Assembly: GCA_039704465.1 (NCBI GenBank)
Contig: JASFAU010000006.1
Span: 1,116,001-1,180,000 of the forward strand
DNA length: 64,000 nt
Source of the DNA: Plasmodiophora brassicae
Lineage: Eukaryota > Endomyxa > Phytomyxea > Plasmodiophorida > Plasmodiophoridae
Direction: 5' to 3'
Shown: positions 40,553-54,061 of the stretch, in pieces
Layout: the number at the start of each line of letters is the position of its first letter
Numbering within the stretch: the first letter of the stretch is position 1
Notes under the pieces: generated by a model
Told to the model about the DNA's origin: nothing
Seen by the model: only the letters and a program-made list of their open reading frames with translations
The model's database searches: none
Program-made: the position numbers and the translations under genes

Positions 40553-42684
40553 ATGGACGTCCGTAATTCGTTCGGCGTGCTCGCCTGCGAGGCGGCTCGC
40601 GGCGACGCCCTCGGTAGAGGATCCAGGTCGCGCAAGGGCAGAGCCAGAGCCGCCAGGCAGCAGCAGCAGCAGCAGCAAGCGTCCGCGTCGAAGCCGCTCG
40701 GCGAACCCGTCGACTGCGTTAGCGACGACCGCGACGACAACGACACGGCGAACGCGTCCGGCGACGAAGAATGGATGTGCGCCAGGTGCACCTATGTCAC
40801 CGTCGATAACGCGCGCATCTGCTCCGTCTGCCAGGAGCCGGCCGCAGGCGATCTGCCAGACCCGGACCCACAGGAGCCGCCCATCGTCAGCACGTCGTCG
40901 CCGGCTCGATCCGACGACCCGATTCCCGAAGAGAAACTGCGGGCGGCCCCGTTAACATTCCTAATGCCGCCAGTGCAGGCTGCAAGGCCCATGCCACCAC
41001 CGGGTACGAACGATCTGCGCTCGTTCCCATCCCTGGTGCCGTCGTCGTCGTCGTTCGCGACCACGAGCACCCCGCCGCCAGCGCCGGCTCCGTTCGTCGA
41101 GCAGGCCCAGCACGAGCAGTACATGCAGGAGTTCCGCGTGTACATGTGCCAGGCGCACGCGCAGAAGGCCTGCCCGAACGACTCGTACACGTGCTTCCAC
41201 AGCCATTCGAAGCACACGCGCCGCAAGCCCGTCCTCGTGTCCGCCGACGAGTACAACTACGCGCCGACCCGGTGCCGGTACGTGCAGACGTCGCACGGGA
41301 AGCGACGGTGCCCGCAGGGCGACGCCTGCCGGTACGCGCACAGCACCGAGGAGATGATCTACCACCCGCTGGTCTACAAGACGCAGCTCTGCCCGCACGC
41401 CCTGCAGAACGGCATCTGCACCGGGTTCGGCCAGCACTGCGCCAAGGCGCACGGCCCCGGCGAGCTCCGCTTCCCGGCGCCCTGCCATACGGCCGCCGAG
41501 CGCTCGTTCCTCAAGTCGCACCCGGGCGGGGCGTCCGGCTCGCCGTCGTCGTTCCCGGTGACGATCGCGACCGATGTCGAACTGGGCATCACTCGCGACA
41601 ACCCGGCGTACTACATGCTGTGCTACAAGACGGATCGGTGCCCACAGAAGAGCTGCCCGCGAACGTGCGAACGGTACCACAACCTGAAGGAGCGGCGGCG
41701 ATGCCCCAAGTTCTTCTTCTATTCCGAGCAGCCGTGCCCGTACGTGAAGTCGGGCGGCGCCACGAAGAACTGGCGGGACCCGTCGCGCTGCCCGGACGGC
41801 GACGCCTGCCGGTACTCGCACACGCTGCTGGAGCAGATGTACCACCCGAACATCTACAAGACGTCGCCGTGCAACAACTACAGCGAGACGGACCCGTCCA
41901 GGTACGGGCCCGTGTCGCGCGCCCTTTCGTGCTGTACCTTTGCCCATGCTTAACGACGCGCCGGTTCAGGTGCACCTGGGGACCGCTCTGTACGCACGCG
42001 CACGGTCTCGCCGACATGCAGCGGCAGGGACGCGCCCTGGCCGCCTACGAGCGCGACATCGCAGCGGGAACGACGACGTCCGCTCAGCGGCCGTCGGCAG
42101 CGTCGACGACGATGGCCGCTGCCGTAGCGGCGTCGGCTGCTGCTCGGGCGCGCCTGCAGTCGACCACGAACGACCCGGTCCTGGGTGCGTCGCCGCGTGA
42201 TCATGGCCCGGCGGCGGCGGCTCCAGGCGGCGGCCTGGAACGCCCGCGGTTCATTCTGCCGCCGCCGCTGCCGGCCCTGATCGACCGGAACCAGATCTGG
42301 CAGCCGACGCCGGCCGATTCGGCGTTCGACAACAGCTTCCGTATATGGAACGATTCGGCGGCGGGCCTGTCGTCGTGGGCGCCGTCGGCGAGCCGGTCCC
42401 GGTCGAGTTCGCCGGCGCTGGGCATGGGGAGCAGTTCAGGCTCCGAGGAGCTGAACCTGAGGATGCTGCAGATGAAGGTGGAGCAGCTGGAGATGGACAA
42501 GGCGCACCTGGTCGAGCTCAGCTCCAGACGGGAGGCGGAAGCCGAGTCCTGGCGCCGCGAGTGCCAGCGGCTCGTGTCCCAGGTCATCTGCCCGGTCTGC
42601 GGCGGCATCGCCGACGCGGGCCAGATCTCCTGCCCCACCTGCCAACAATCGCTGGCCGGTGCCACGTCCGACCTCGACCTGTAG
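40553..42684 (+). CDS. Unkempt-like CCCH zinc-finger RNA-binding protein (691 aa, two exons)
   Basis: Exons are 40553-41913 and 41970-42684 with a 56-nt intron that splits a CCCH finger (GPV|CTWGPLCTHAHG). A RanBP2-type zinc ribbon (WMCARCTYVTVDNARICSVC) is near residue 75. A set of CCCH fingers follows, for example CPQGDACRYAHS and CPDGDACRYSHT, spaced as in the Unkempt/plant TZF family. The C-terminal part has a coiled coil (ELNLRMLQMKVEQLEMDKA) and ends in a C4 ribbon (CPVCGG...CPTCQQ) like the RING-like end of Unkempt. It probably binds mRNA and regulates translation. A poly-Gln run (about 40654-40678) sits near the N-terminus. Confidence 0.87.
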
Positions 42685-42953
42685 ATAGCAAGCAGCGACG
42701 TTAAGAATTGTAATTGCCGGTCATGTACCGTTAGGACCCCTGGACCCGTTGATGTATTATATTCAGTAAACTAACGCGGTTGCTCGCACGTCGTCTGGTT
42801 CATGAGGCGCGCGCGCGCGGCTCGTAACACGTCCCGAGTGACGACTGCAGGCGGCGCGCGTGCGCTCCAAAACATCGTCCCCGTCGGCCCCACGATTTGT
42901 GTTTTGCGCGTTTTGCGGGGAAAGTCCGAACGTGGCGGTCATTGCCGCTGGCC

Positions 42954-43685
42954 ATGACGACGGCGGGATTCCTGAAGCTGGTGGTTCGGGGCCTGCCGGA
43001 CGACTGCGATGTCAAGCGATGCCTGACGTCCTTGTCGCTGGCGTCGACGTACACGCATGTCAATTCGAAACAGCGTGTCGCGTACGTCGCGCTGTCGCCC
43101 GTGCCGGGGCCGGACGACCTGGTCGGCATCTGCCAGCGCTTGGTCGCCAGCACCGGCGCCGCCTGCGTCGAGCGCGCCTCGCTCCAGAAACTGCCACGCG
43201 CGTCCCGCCGTGACCCATTGTGCGGCACGATTGAGGCCGACCCGCAGTACCAAGCGTTCCTGGCCACGCTGGCGGAAGACGGCTCGATTCGTCCGCCCGC
43301 GAAACCCGCCGCTGAATCGGAACCTTCACAAGCACCCGCACCAGTCGTCCCCCCGATCGTACGGTTCCTCGCGGATCGCATGGCGCGAACGCCAGCGGCA
43401 ACGGGCGAGAAGACGCGCGCCTCACGTAAACCCAAGGCCAAGAAGAAGAAGAAGAAGAAAGGGGCGGCAGCGGCCACAGCAGCAGCAGCAGCAGGAGGGC
43501 CCACTGAAGCAGCACCGCAACCCACGACTGAACCTGTTCGTATTCTCCTCAAGCCCGCGTCGTCTGCCACGGCCAAACCAGCGCCTGCCCAGCACGCGCC
43601 GGTCCCGCCTGCGAACGCCAACGCGAACCCGAACCATCGCCGCAATCGGAAGCGTCGTGGGCGACCCACGATCAGGCCACTGTGA
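42954..43685 (+). CDS. UPF3: UPF3 / SMG4 nonsense-mediated decay factor (243 aa)
   Basis: Starts MTTAGFLKLVVRGLPDDCD, the first strand of the UPF3 RNP domain. The diagnostic GTIEADPQYQAFL follows at about residue 87, close to the family pattern GTIEDDPEYKKFL. The rest is Ala/Pro/Lys-rich with a run of seven lysines. UPF3 links exon-junction complexes to UPF2 in nonsense-mediated decay. The frame directly after the stop (43686-43873, GANDLLLPGAPYWARDDD) is also coding-like. A 3' intron ending in GATCAG at about 43667 would extend the protein, so the true C-terminus is uncertain. Confidence 0.82.
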   Translation: MTTAGFLKLVVRGLPDDCDVKRCLTSLSLASTYTHVNSKQRVAYVALSPVPGPDDLVGICQRLVASTGAACVERASLQKLPRASRRDPLCGTIEADPQYQAFLATLAEDGSIRPPAKPAAESEPSQAPAPVVPPIVRFLADRMARTPAATGEKTRASRKPKAKKKKKKKGAAAATAAAAAGGPTEAAPQPTTEPVRILLKPASSATAKPAPAQHAPVPPANANANPNHRRNRKRRGRPTIRPL

Positions 43686-43906
43686 TCCATGGGGCGAACG
43701 ATCTGCTGCTCCCCGGGGCCCCGTATTGGGCTCGGGACGACGACTTTGCCAACGACCTTGCCAACGAGTGGGCGCCAGCGGGCCCCGCGCCCGTTCGCTG
43801 CTACTATCGTGCCGTTGCACGTTGTCATGTGGACGCGCGCGGCAATACAACCGATCCCGTCTACCGGCTGTAGCGTGCGCCGCCTGCACAGGACGCGCCC
43901 GTTCGT

Positions 43907-45329
43907 TTAGCGTAACTCGACATTGAGGCGCGACTGGACGTTGTCGCGAAGGCGGCTCTGGATCTGGTCGACGTCGCTGTTGACCAGGTTGCGGTCCATG
44001 GAGCGGTACGTGATCCTGTAGCACTTGCTGTGGCGTTGCGTCTTCGGGCACCGGAAGTCGTCGATAGGTTCGACGGCCTCGACGAGGTCGCCGGCGACCT
44101 CGCGGACGGCCTCGTAGAAGTCGTTGTCGTGGAAGCCGGCCTGGGTCCAGAAGCTGATATCCTTCAGGCACGGCGGGTACTTGGAGTACGGCCTGAACTT
44201 GGTCGTCAGGTCGCCCTCCCGGAACTGCTGGGTGAAACGCGGGTCGCGGCTCCAGAACAACCGGATGTCGGGGATGTCGAACATGGCCATGGCCAGGCGT
44301 TCCAGCCCGATCCCTGAACGCTGACGTCAGTTTCGAGTAGCGCGCGCACGGGCACGAGGCCCGCGTGCCGACCCACCGAATGCCCAGCCTGAGGTCGCCT
44401 CGGGCAGGCCGCACTTGGTCCCAATGATGTCTTTGTGGATAGCGCCGCACCCGAGCAACTCCATCCATGTGTCGTTGTAATAGACCTGAGAGGCGCGGGT
44501 CGGCACCGCCCGGACCGTTGCGTCAGCGTTCGGCAGCACGTACCTCGAGTTCAAACGACGGCTCTGTGAACGGGAAATACGCATCCACCCATCGCGTATC
44601 GACCTTCTGCCCACCGCGCCCCAGCACGTCCTGCACCATCTTGTCGAGCGACGCCTTCAGATCGGTGACGACCTCGTCGTCGCTGGGGCGATTATCGAAC
44701 AGCGCAACGCCCTCGATCTGGGGGCACAGCAGCAGCATCATGTAGGTGGCATGTCGTGTCAGACCGAGCGAGACGTGCGCCCGCCCCCTACCTGATGGAA
44801 CGCCGGGTAGTGCGATCGATCAATTTCGTCCCGACGGTAGCAGTCGCCGCACACCAGGAACCTGGTGTGCCCCTCGCGCATCAGGTCGGTCTGATGCGCG
44901 GACGTCTGTCGAGCAAGCGGTTCAGCACGTTTGCCGCGAACGTTCCAGCCGACCGACTCGACCGGACATGGGTCCGCAGGACGTGTTCGCCGTCGACGAA
45001 GAAGGTGTCCGTTGGGCGACGCGATACGTGGTCGTCGGGGATCAGAAGCTCGTCGAAGCACTGCTTAACGGTGACCACGGGCGACAGCTGGGACACACGG
45101 GGGACGGTCAGCATGGACCATTTGATGGATCCCACCAGGGCACCCGCCTAACGTTGTCGAACAGGGTGAACCCCGGGAACGACCGCGCCACGAGGTTCTT
45201 CACGATGTGCAGCGGGTGGCCCGCCTGGCAGTGCAGGTTCCGCCCCAGCAGGTCGCTGACGGAATCGGGGACGTTCCCGACGGCGCCGGATGCGAACAGG
45301 CGACGGCCGAGGCGCGCGCAGGTCCCCAT
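43907..45329 (-). CDS. FARS2: Phenylalanine-tRNA ligase, mitochondrial type (366 aa, six exons)
   Basis: Exons are 45153-45329, 44968-45087, 44792-44905, 44544-44717, 44377-44485 and 43907-44313; introns are 58-74 nt. Class II motifs are visible: THTSAHQTDLM at a splice junction, FLVCGDCYRRDEID (motif 2), MELLGCGAIHKD and WAFGIGLERLAM (motif 3). The last exon carries the ferredoxin-fold anticodon-binding domain (QAGFHDNDFYEAVREVAGD). This single-chain monomeric form is the organellar enzyme that charges tRNA-Phe. The N-terminus (MGTCARLGRRLFASG) is Arg-rich, consistent with a mitochondrial targeting peptide. Confidence 0.94.
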
Positions 45330-46653
45330 CGCCGAGGCTGTCAGGCGATGACGCGGACTCCGTTAACGCCGCACGCCAACGTCGGTGTCGATTGCCCTCC
45401 CAGGACGTCCTGCTCGACGCCGTCGTTGCTTGCAGGCGTTCCCCGATAATCGCACGTGCACGACGTGAGAAATTATGTCAGCGTCGAGTTTATTATTGGG
45501 AATAGGAGACACGAGGGGCACCATCGGGGCGCACTTGGCGCTCACCGATCGCCATTTCCGAGACGCCGGGTGGATCCGTGCGGGCGACAGCCCACGCTCT
45601 GTTGTCATGCAACACGCATAGCGTGACGAATGGCAAAGGATCATTGCAAGCCATCCGATGCGATACGACGACGGGCCTGGCTCATGTCAAGTGTACGTGT
45701 GACGTCATCGAGCGGCAGCGCCCGCAGGGGCTGCAGCAGCGCGACGCTCTCTGCCCTTCTTGAATCTAATCATCGCCAGGCGGGTGCGGCGGGGAGCGTC
45801 ACGCCCGATCCGGACGTGTGCCTCGGCCGCCGGCGCCCCTCATCCATCCGCCATGCCGTTGCGCACCGCGCTGCACGCAGACGGGCGACGACGACAACGA
45901 CGGGCGGAGTGCTGCAGTCGCGCAGTCGCGCACCACATTGGTCGCACTGCGCATGCCGCACGGCGTGTAGGTACTCTCCGCCCCAGGGCCCCCACCTGGC
46001 TGGGTCGCCGTTCGATGCCGGACCTGACGGCACACTAGCTGAAGATCTCACTGCAACGCCGGTATCGTTACCTTCTCTCCAACGTTTCCACGCTGCATTG
46101 AAGGGCGTGGACAGATGTCGGACCCGGTTTGCGGTCGACGACAAGGAATACCTACACCGTGCTGTCGCACCAGGGCCCAGTCGATGAATGAGCCCGAAAT
46201 TCGCACCGCAATCTTCCATTGTAGATTTACTGCCGGTGCACTATGCACAAAGGGCAGGCGTCAGTGCACGTAGCGGAACTGTGGCGGGTCGAACGCGCCA
46301 GACACCAGTCGCCGCGGGCGCGCATGCCGCTGTTGGGACCTTTCGGTATGGTATGCCCAGGGCGGGCAAGTTCAGCGATGGCGCCCGATGAGTCATCGGA
46401 TTCGTGGGGCAGGTGTGCGTTGGCCAGTTGCAACGTGCGTCGCAGTGGCCATCCTGGATATGAGTCACACGGGGCCACCCCCCCATGACGCGACGGTGGT
46501 GACGCAACACGCGACAGACGTGGTCGGATACTGGGGCAGTCGCTCACGCCAGTCGGTCGCCCGCCTGTGCACAATTCTATTTATCTGACAACCCCCACCG
46601 AACGACCACCCCGATCCCTATTCGCTAATAACTTAGTAACGACGTCGCCCACG
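45330..46653. other. Long intergenic region, no confident gene
   Basis: I see short ORFs on both strands. One is a minus-strand frame 45770-46219 with CDQCGARLRDC; another is a plus-strand frame from 45630. None has a recognisable domain or a convincing splice pattern. A possible 33-nt GTAACG...CAG intron lies at about 46047-46079. An A/T block at about 45475-45500 may be a 3' end signal. CTATTTAT at 46576-46583 is a TATA-like element 71 bp before the next ATG. Confidence 0.4.
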
Positions 46654-49181
46654 ATGACGATGATGGCCGTGCTGGCCGCCCTGATGCTGGTCGGGACCGC
46701 CCGCGGCACCGGGTACGCGCCGTCGTCGCCGTCGGCGTACGCGCCGGCCCAGGTCGTTATCGAGACGTCGACGCCTGCGCCCGCAGTCGCCATCACGAAG
46801 GAGACCGAGGTCACCAACCTGCCGCCGGTGGTCGCCACGATGACGCTCCCGGGGACCGACATCAACGTCACGTCGGTGACGAGCCGGCGCGACGTGTCGA
46901 CGCTCGAGTCGGTGAACAGCACGGCGCCGACGACGACGCGATCGTACGGCGGCATGGAGGTGCGCCCGGATGATGCTGCCGCGATCGACAGCATCTCGTC
47001 GGTGCTGTCGGTGGACACGGCGGCGGCCACCGGCGCCGGCGCCAACACGACACACGCGGTCGACCGCGTCATCGAGGAGAAGCAGGTGAACGTCGAGGTG
47101 CCCATGTCGGACGGGTCGGCGCGGAACGTGTCCTTCTCGCAGGTCAACGTGACGGACGCGAACACGGACGCCAAGGCGAAGACGGTGAGCGGCGTCGCAT
47201 CGATGGACACCGAGGTCCAGGGCCTGGTCTACGGTGTCGTCGCCGACAACGACGCCAAGATCAACGGGAACACGACGATCGAGGTCGGCGCGACGAACGG
47301 GGCGATCGTGGCGCAGGCGAAGACGGTGAACGGGACGCTGGCGTCGGACGTCGACACGGGCGACCTGACCAGCGAGGACCTGGGCATCGTGTCCAGCCTG
47401 TTGGAGGGCGCCGGCCTGGGTGCGCTTCCCAGTCCTGGCGTGCAGTCGACGCCCATGGCGCAGAGCACGTCGACGATGGAGAGCGTCCCGTCCCAGGCAC
47501 CTGCCGTCGAGGTCCTGCCGGCGACCGGCAACGCCGCGTGCCCTGGGTGCCAGAACGACGTCGCCACGCCGGCTCCGTTCATTGTGGCCCCATCGCCGGT
47601 GCCGGCTCAGGGTGGCCGTAGTGCCACGTCGCCGGCTCCTGTCGTCATTCCGGTCACGATGAACCAAGGCGTCGGCACGAACGCCGGCAACCTTGGCACC
47701 AAGCCCGCCAACGGTGATACCGGCAGCGTCAACGGCAACATGGGCAACGTTGCCAGCAACGGCAACACCATCGCCAGCAACTTCAACGGCAACGCCAAGG
47801 GCAACTTCAACGGCAACAGTACCTGGAACGGCAACGGGTTTACCATCGCCATCGGTAACGCCAATGGGAACGGCAACAGCAACGGCACCGCCACCGGTAA
47901 CACCGCCGGAAACAACAACGGCAACAGCACCACCAACGGTAACATCAACGCCAATGGTAACACCAACGGCAACACCAACAGCAACGCCAACGGCAATACC
48001 AACAGCAACGCCAACGGTAACACCAACGGGAATGCCAACAGCAGTGTCAACGGCAACACCAACAGCAACGGTAACGCCAACAGCAACGGCAACACCAACG
48101 GTAACGCCAACACCAACAGCAACGCCAACGGCAACACCAACGGTAACGCCAACACCAACAGCAACGCCAACGGCAACACCAACGGCAACACCAACACCAA
48201 CGCCAATGGCAACACCAACAGCAACGCCAACACCAACGGTAACGCCAACGGCAACACCAACGCCAATGGCAACACCAACACCAATGGCAACACCAACACC
48301 AACACCAACGGCAACGGCAACACCAACAGTAACGCCAACACCAACGGTAACGCCAACACCAACGGTAACGCCAACACCAACGCCAACGGCAACACCAACG
48401 CCAATGGCAACACCAACACCAATGGCAACACCAACACCAACGGCAACGGCAACACCAACGGTAACGCCAACACCAACGGCAACACCAACAGTAACGCCAA
48501 CTCGAACGGCAACACCAACAACAACGCCAACGGTAACGGCAACACCAACAGCAATTCGAACGGCAACACCAACAGCAATGCCAACGGCAACGCCAACAAC
48601 AACGCTAACGGCAACGCCAACAACAACGCTAACGGTAACACCAACACCAACGGCAACGCCAACAACAACAACAACGGGTTCATCCCTGAAACGCTGGCGC
48701 CAACGGTTGCCCCGACCACGTTCCCAACGGCGGTTCCTTTGTCTATGGTGCCGACCGGATCGCCGACCAACCTGCCTGCCAGCCCTGCCGGCAGCACGTG
48801 GCCCAGCGTGGCGCCCGTCAACGTCGTCGCCAGCGCTGCTCCCGTGCCCGCCGTTGGTGCACCCGGCAACACGCCGGCGCTCGTCGTCCCGGCCCCGGTG
48901 CCTTCGCCGACTAGCACAGCGCCAGCGCCCCTGACGACCAACAACGTGACGCCGGTCCCGTCGTCGGCACCGGCGGCCCCGACCAACAGCAGCAGCAACG
49001 CGGTCCCAGCGACGGCTTCGCCGGTGGGCCTCGGCAGGATGCAGAACAAGACCGTCCTAGGCGTACCTGTTCCGGCCCTGTTCGCGTTCGTGGACAATGC
49101 CATGAACGAATCCAAGACGGGTGTGCCGCTGTCGGCGATCGCCACGCCCACCCAGGTCGCCCAGCTCATGCTGAACAACAA

Positions 49182-49212
<31 letters not shown>

Positions 49213-49914
49213 AGCACGGCGAGCACGTCGGTTCCAGCGTACTGCAGGTCGGTGTCGGCCCCTGTCCCGTTCCAGCCAGCCGTCTTCGTCAACTCGAGCA
49301 GCGGGAAGGCGGTCGGCGGCGGCGTGTACCTCCTGTTCCCGAAGCGCACGCTCATCATCGACCTGATCGAGACGACCGAGGCCGTCGCCGTCGTGTTCAG
49401 CGATGGGACGGAGGCGATCGCCGTCCAGGGCGTCACGACCGCCACCAGCAACATCGACGGGCCGCTGTTCGCCGTCGTCGAGGAGTTCATTGCTGTCGCC
49501 ACACCCGACAACGACGCGAACAACGCGACGGCGCCCGCCAACAGCACCGGCGCGATCGAAGGCGTCGGCATTGTTCCTGAGCGCGTTCCTCCAGCCGACG
49601 TTGTCGGCGTCAGCGGCGACCTGGTCGGATTCCCCGGCGTCGGCGACGACGACTGCGAAGGCGTTCGTCAGCCATGGCAGAGCGATGCACGGGACGAGGA
49701 CGCCCCGCTCGCAGCAGACGGGCACCCGCGACGCGGGCGCCCGGCCCCGTCGGACCGGCACGGCGCGAAACGCAACCCGTACACGCGGGCGGCGAACGGC
49801 GCCAGCGCCGACGCGACGGACGACGCGCCGCGCCAGACGCCGGAGCAGCGCGCGCCGATCCGACGCCGACCCGGCAGCCCGGCGCGCTCGGCGACGTACC
49901 GGTCGCATCTCTGA
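46654..49914 (+). CDS. Secreted protein with long Asn-X dipeptide repeat (1086 aa)
   Basis: The ATG at 46654 gives [18 protein letters not shown], a signal peptide; the upstream open frame starts with GTG. Residues about 30-330 are Thr/Val/Ser-rich. From about 47740 to 48675 every second residue is asparagine, with Gly, Thr, Ala or Ser between ([11 protein letters not shown] type). At DNA level this is built from AAC-GGC, AAC-ACC and AAC-GCC hexamers. A Pro/Thr/Ser-rich linker follows, then a globular-looking block ([17 protein letters not shown]) and an Arg-rich tail. No membrane anchor at the C-terminus is seen. A cell-wall, cyst-wall or adhesive extracellular role is inferred. The final 90 residues are compositionally unlike the rest and might be mis-framed. 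Confidence 0.75.
47740..48675 (+). repeat. Hexamer-based tandem repeat encoding Asn-X dipeptides
   Basis: About 940 bp consist of AAC alternating with GGC/GGT, ACC, GCC or AGC/AGT codons. The unit is degenerate, with no long perfect period, which suggests old expansion and later substitution. Asn is almost always AAC. Confidence 0.9.
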
Positions 49915-50120
49915 AACACCAAAAAACAACCACGAATGACAACGTCATTAAAACCATTATTAGCGAATACGTCGTCCCCCTACTACGAACGAACGACCCC
50001 ACGTCCGCGTTGAATTGCAGCTCCGACGCAGCGACGCAACTTGGAGGGGTCGTCGTCGCCCGTCCCCCGTGCGAAAGTGCAAAAGGCGAACGTCATTTTC
50101 GTTTCGGGGGCGTCGTCGTC

Positions 50121-52286
<2,166 letters not shown>

Positions 52287-52414
52287 GTATGCCAACTTGA
52301 ACATGATAAAGTACGATCGAGGTCGACTCTGCACGGTAGGTGGGTTCACGGGCAGACAGGACGATGAACGGCACACGAGATTGGTTTTGTGTAAATGGGA
52401 CAATGACGCACCTG

Positions 52415-53874
52415 TTACTTGACAAAGAACACCCGAATGCCCAGGGCATCCGTGATCTCTTTGGTCGCAATAACCACAAAATGAAGCCATGCAAGAAAGG
52501 CTGTCGTTAGACAAAGGACGGCGACGAGAGATTCGTCAACGGGAGCGCCCACCGCTGCATTCAGCGCAGCAATAGAGACAGGAACCAGAGCGGCTCGCCA
52601 GGTTGCATAGGGAAACCCGCCGATATGGGCGAACATCAACTTGCCTGCAATGATAAGACAGTTTAGGTCCATGTGTGAGCGCGGATGATGACGCGTAAGG
52701 CACTGACAGGCCAGGTTGCCGAACGTGAACCCGTTCGCCAACAGAAACATTCGCGGATGCAGTTCGACGATTCTTGCAGGAGACATTAACATCCAGATCG
52801 ATGCGTTCGTCAGGAGGACAATGAAGGGAAACAGGGTGGATAGTCGCGCCGAGGTTGTTTCCCTAGTCTTGGATCTGTTCGAAATCACGATTAGGGCACA
52901 GGATGTCGGGCAAGCAGACGCATTACGAGCGTAGAACGTTAGCAACGTTCAGGATCACCGTCGGGATCATTGCTGTTATACCCAGCAGCACGACCAGAAC
53001 GTTCCGCTGCGTTCTCATGTTCACGAAAGGAAGCGTGACGACCTCTGACCAGAAGCCAGCTCCTGTTGGCCGTATAAGGAACCATCACTGACTGAAACGC
53101 CTTCACGCCGGTGTACCAAAGACGGCTGGCAGAAGACAGCATACGGCGAGAATGAACTGGCCATCGCTGGGGCCATTCAGTTCTGCAAGGACCAACGACC
53201 CCGTGTAGTACTCCTCCCAGGTCGCCATTGTAAAGGGCGTCATCGCAATCGCCCAGATGGCGAACAGCCGCCATGTACCTCCCAATTGCAGGATACTCCC
53301 CATCTGCAAGGCCAACCGGTCGTCAGACAAGCCGTCGCACAGTCGCGTTGAACACACACACACCATAATGGAAACGACAGTTACAGCCATAGCATCCACG
53401 CCATGGTCCATCAGTAGGCCGTACGCTGTGGAATTCCCCGTTCGCCTTGCCTGCTTCCCGTCCATGTTGTCCAGCGTCTGGTACATGAGAATCGAGGCCG
53501 CACAGATGATGTGGGCGGTCGCTGGGAGCGTTGCCGTCATGTCGGGGCTGAGCACCGTCGTCAGCGTCGCCGCGGCCGCAATCAGAACCAGGCCGGTTAC
53601 AGTCTGCAGCAACCATCATTGCCAGGGTGAAACCCGTCCACTGCCATCCGCTCCTACGATCAGGTTCGGAGCCACACATCGCGGGACGAACTCCACAAGC
53701 GCCGCCGCCGTCGGGTTCAGCACCAGCTTGAACAGGTACGACCGATCCTGTTGCGCAGCTCAGCAATTCGCTTCCCCGTTCTGCTGGCGCCAATGGCAGG
53801 CAGGTGCGCACCTCGCCGCTGTACTTGTACGACCGGAGGCAGCGGGCCGTCCGGGCATTGACGTAGACCCCCAT
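52415..53874 (-). CDS. Choline/ethanolamine phosphotransferase (370 aa, seven exons)
   Basis: Exons are 53812-53874, 53658-53747, 53364-53603, 53117-53303, 52927-53062, 52708-52874 and 52415-52644. The start MGVYVNARTARCLRSYKYSG and VPRCVAPNLI match CEPT1/EPT1. The CDP-alcohol signature DGKQARR...G...D..D is intact (MDGKQARRTG, then LLMDHGVDA). About eight membrane segments follow. The enzyme makes phosphatidylcholine or phosphatidylethanolamine from diacylglycerol in the ER or Golgi membrane; which head group is preferred is not visible. One donor lies within a (GT)n run (GTGTGTGTG). Confidence 0.92.
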
Positions 53875-54061
53875 ACCGTCTGGCGCCGTCCCTTTATTGG
53901 GTACCTCAGGGGCCGTGGCGCAGTCCGTCACGGCCCCTGGCGATTCCCGCGCGACTCGCATGCCACGTTATAGCGTGTCCGCGACTACGTCCTACGTGCT
54001 TAGGCCACTTCACGCGGGGCCACTTCACGCGGGCCGTCACAACGTGAGCCAGAACCGCCGT

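Noticed and set aside
47693..48934. Plus-strand ORF of Pro-Thr/Ala-Thr repeats in another frame
   Set aside because: This is a frame-shifted reading of the same hexamer repeat. The frame with a signal peptide and globular flanks is the real one.
47607..49571. 654-residue Leu-rich ORF on the minus strand opposite the Asn-repeat gene
   Set aside because: It is the reverse complement of AAC-rich codons, which necessarily gives GTT/Leu-type codons. It has no domain and no independent start context.
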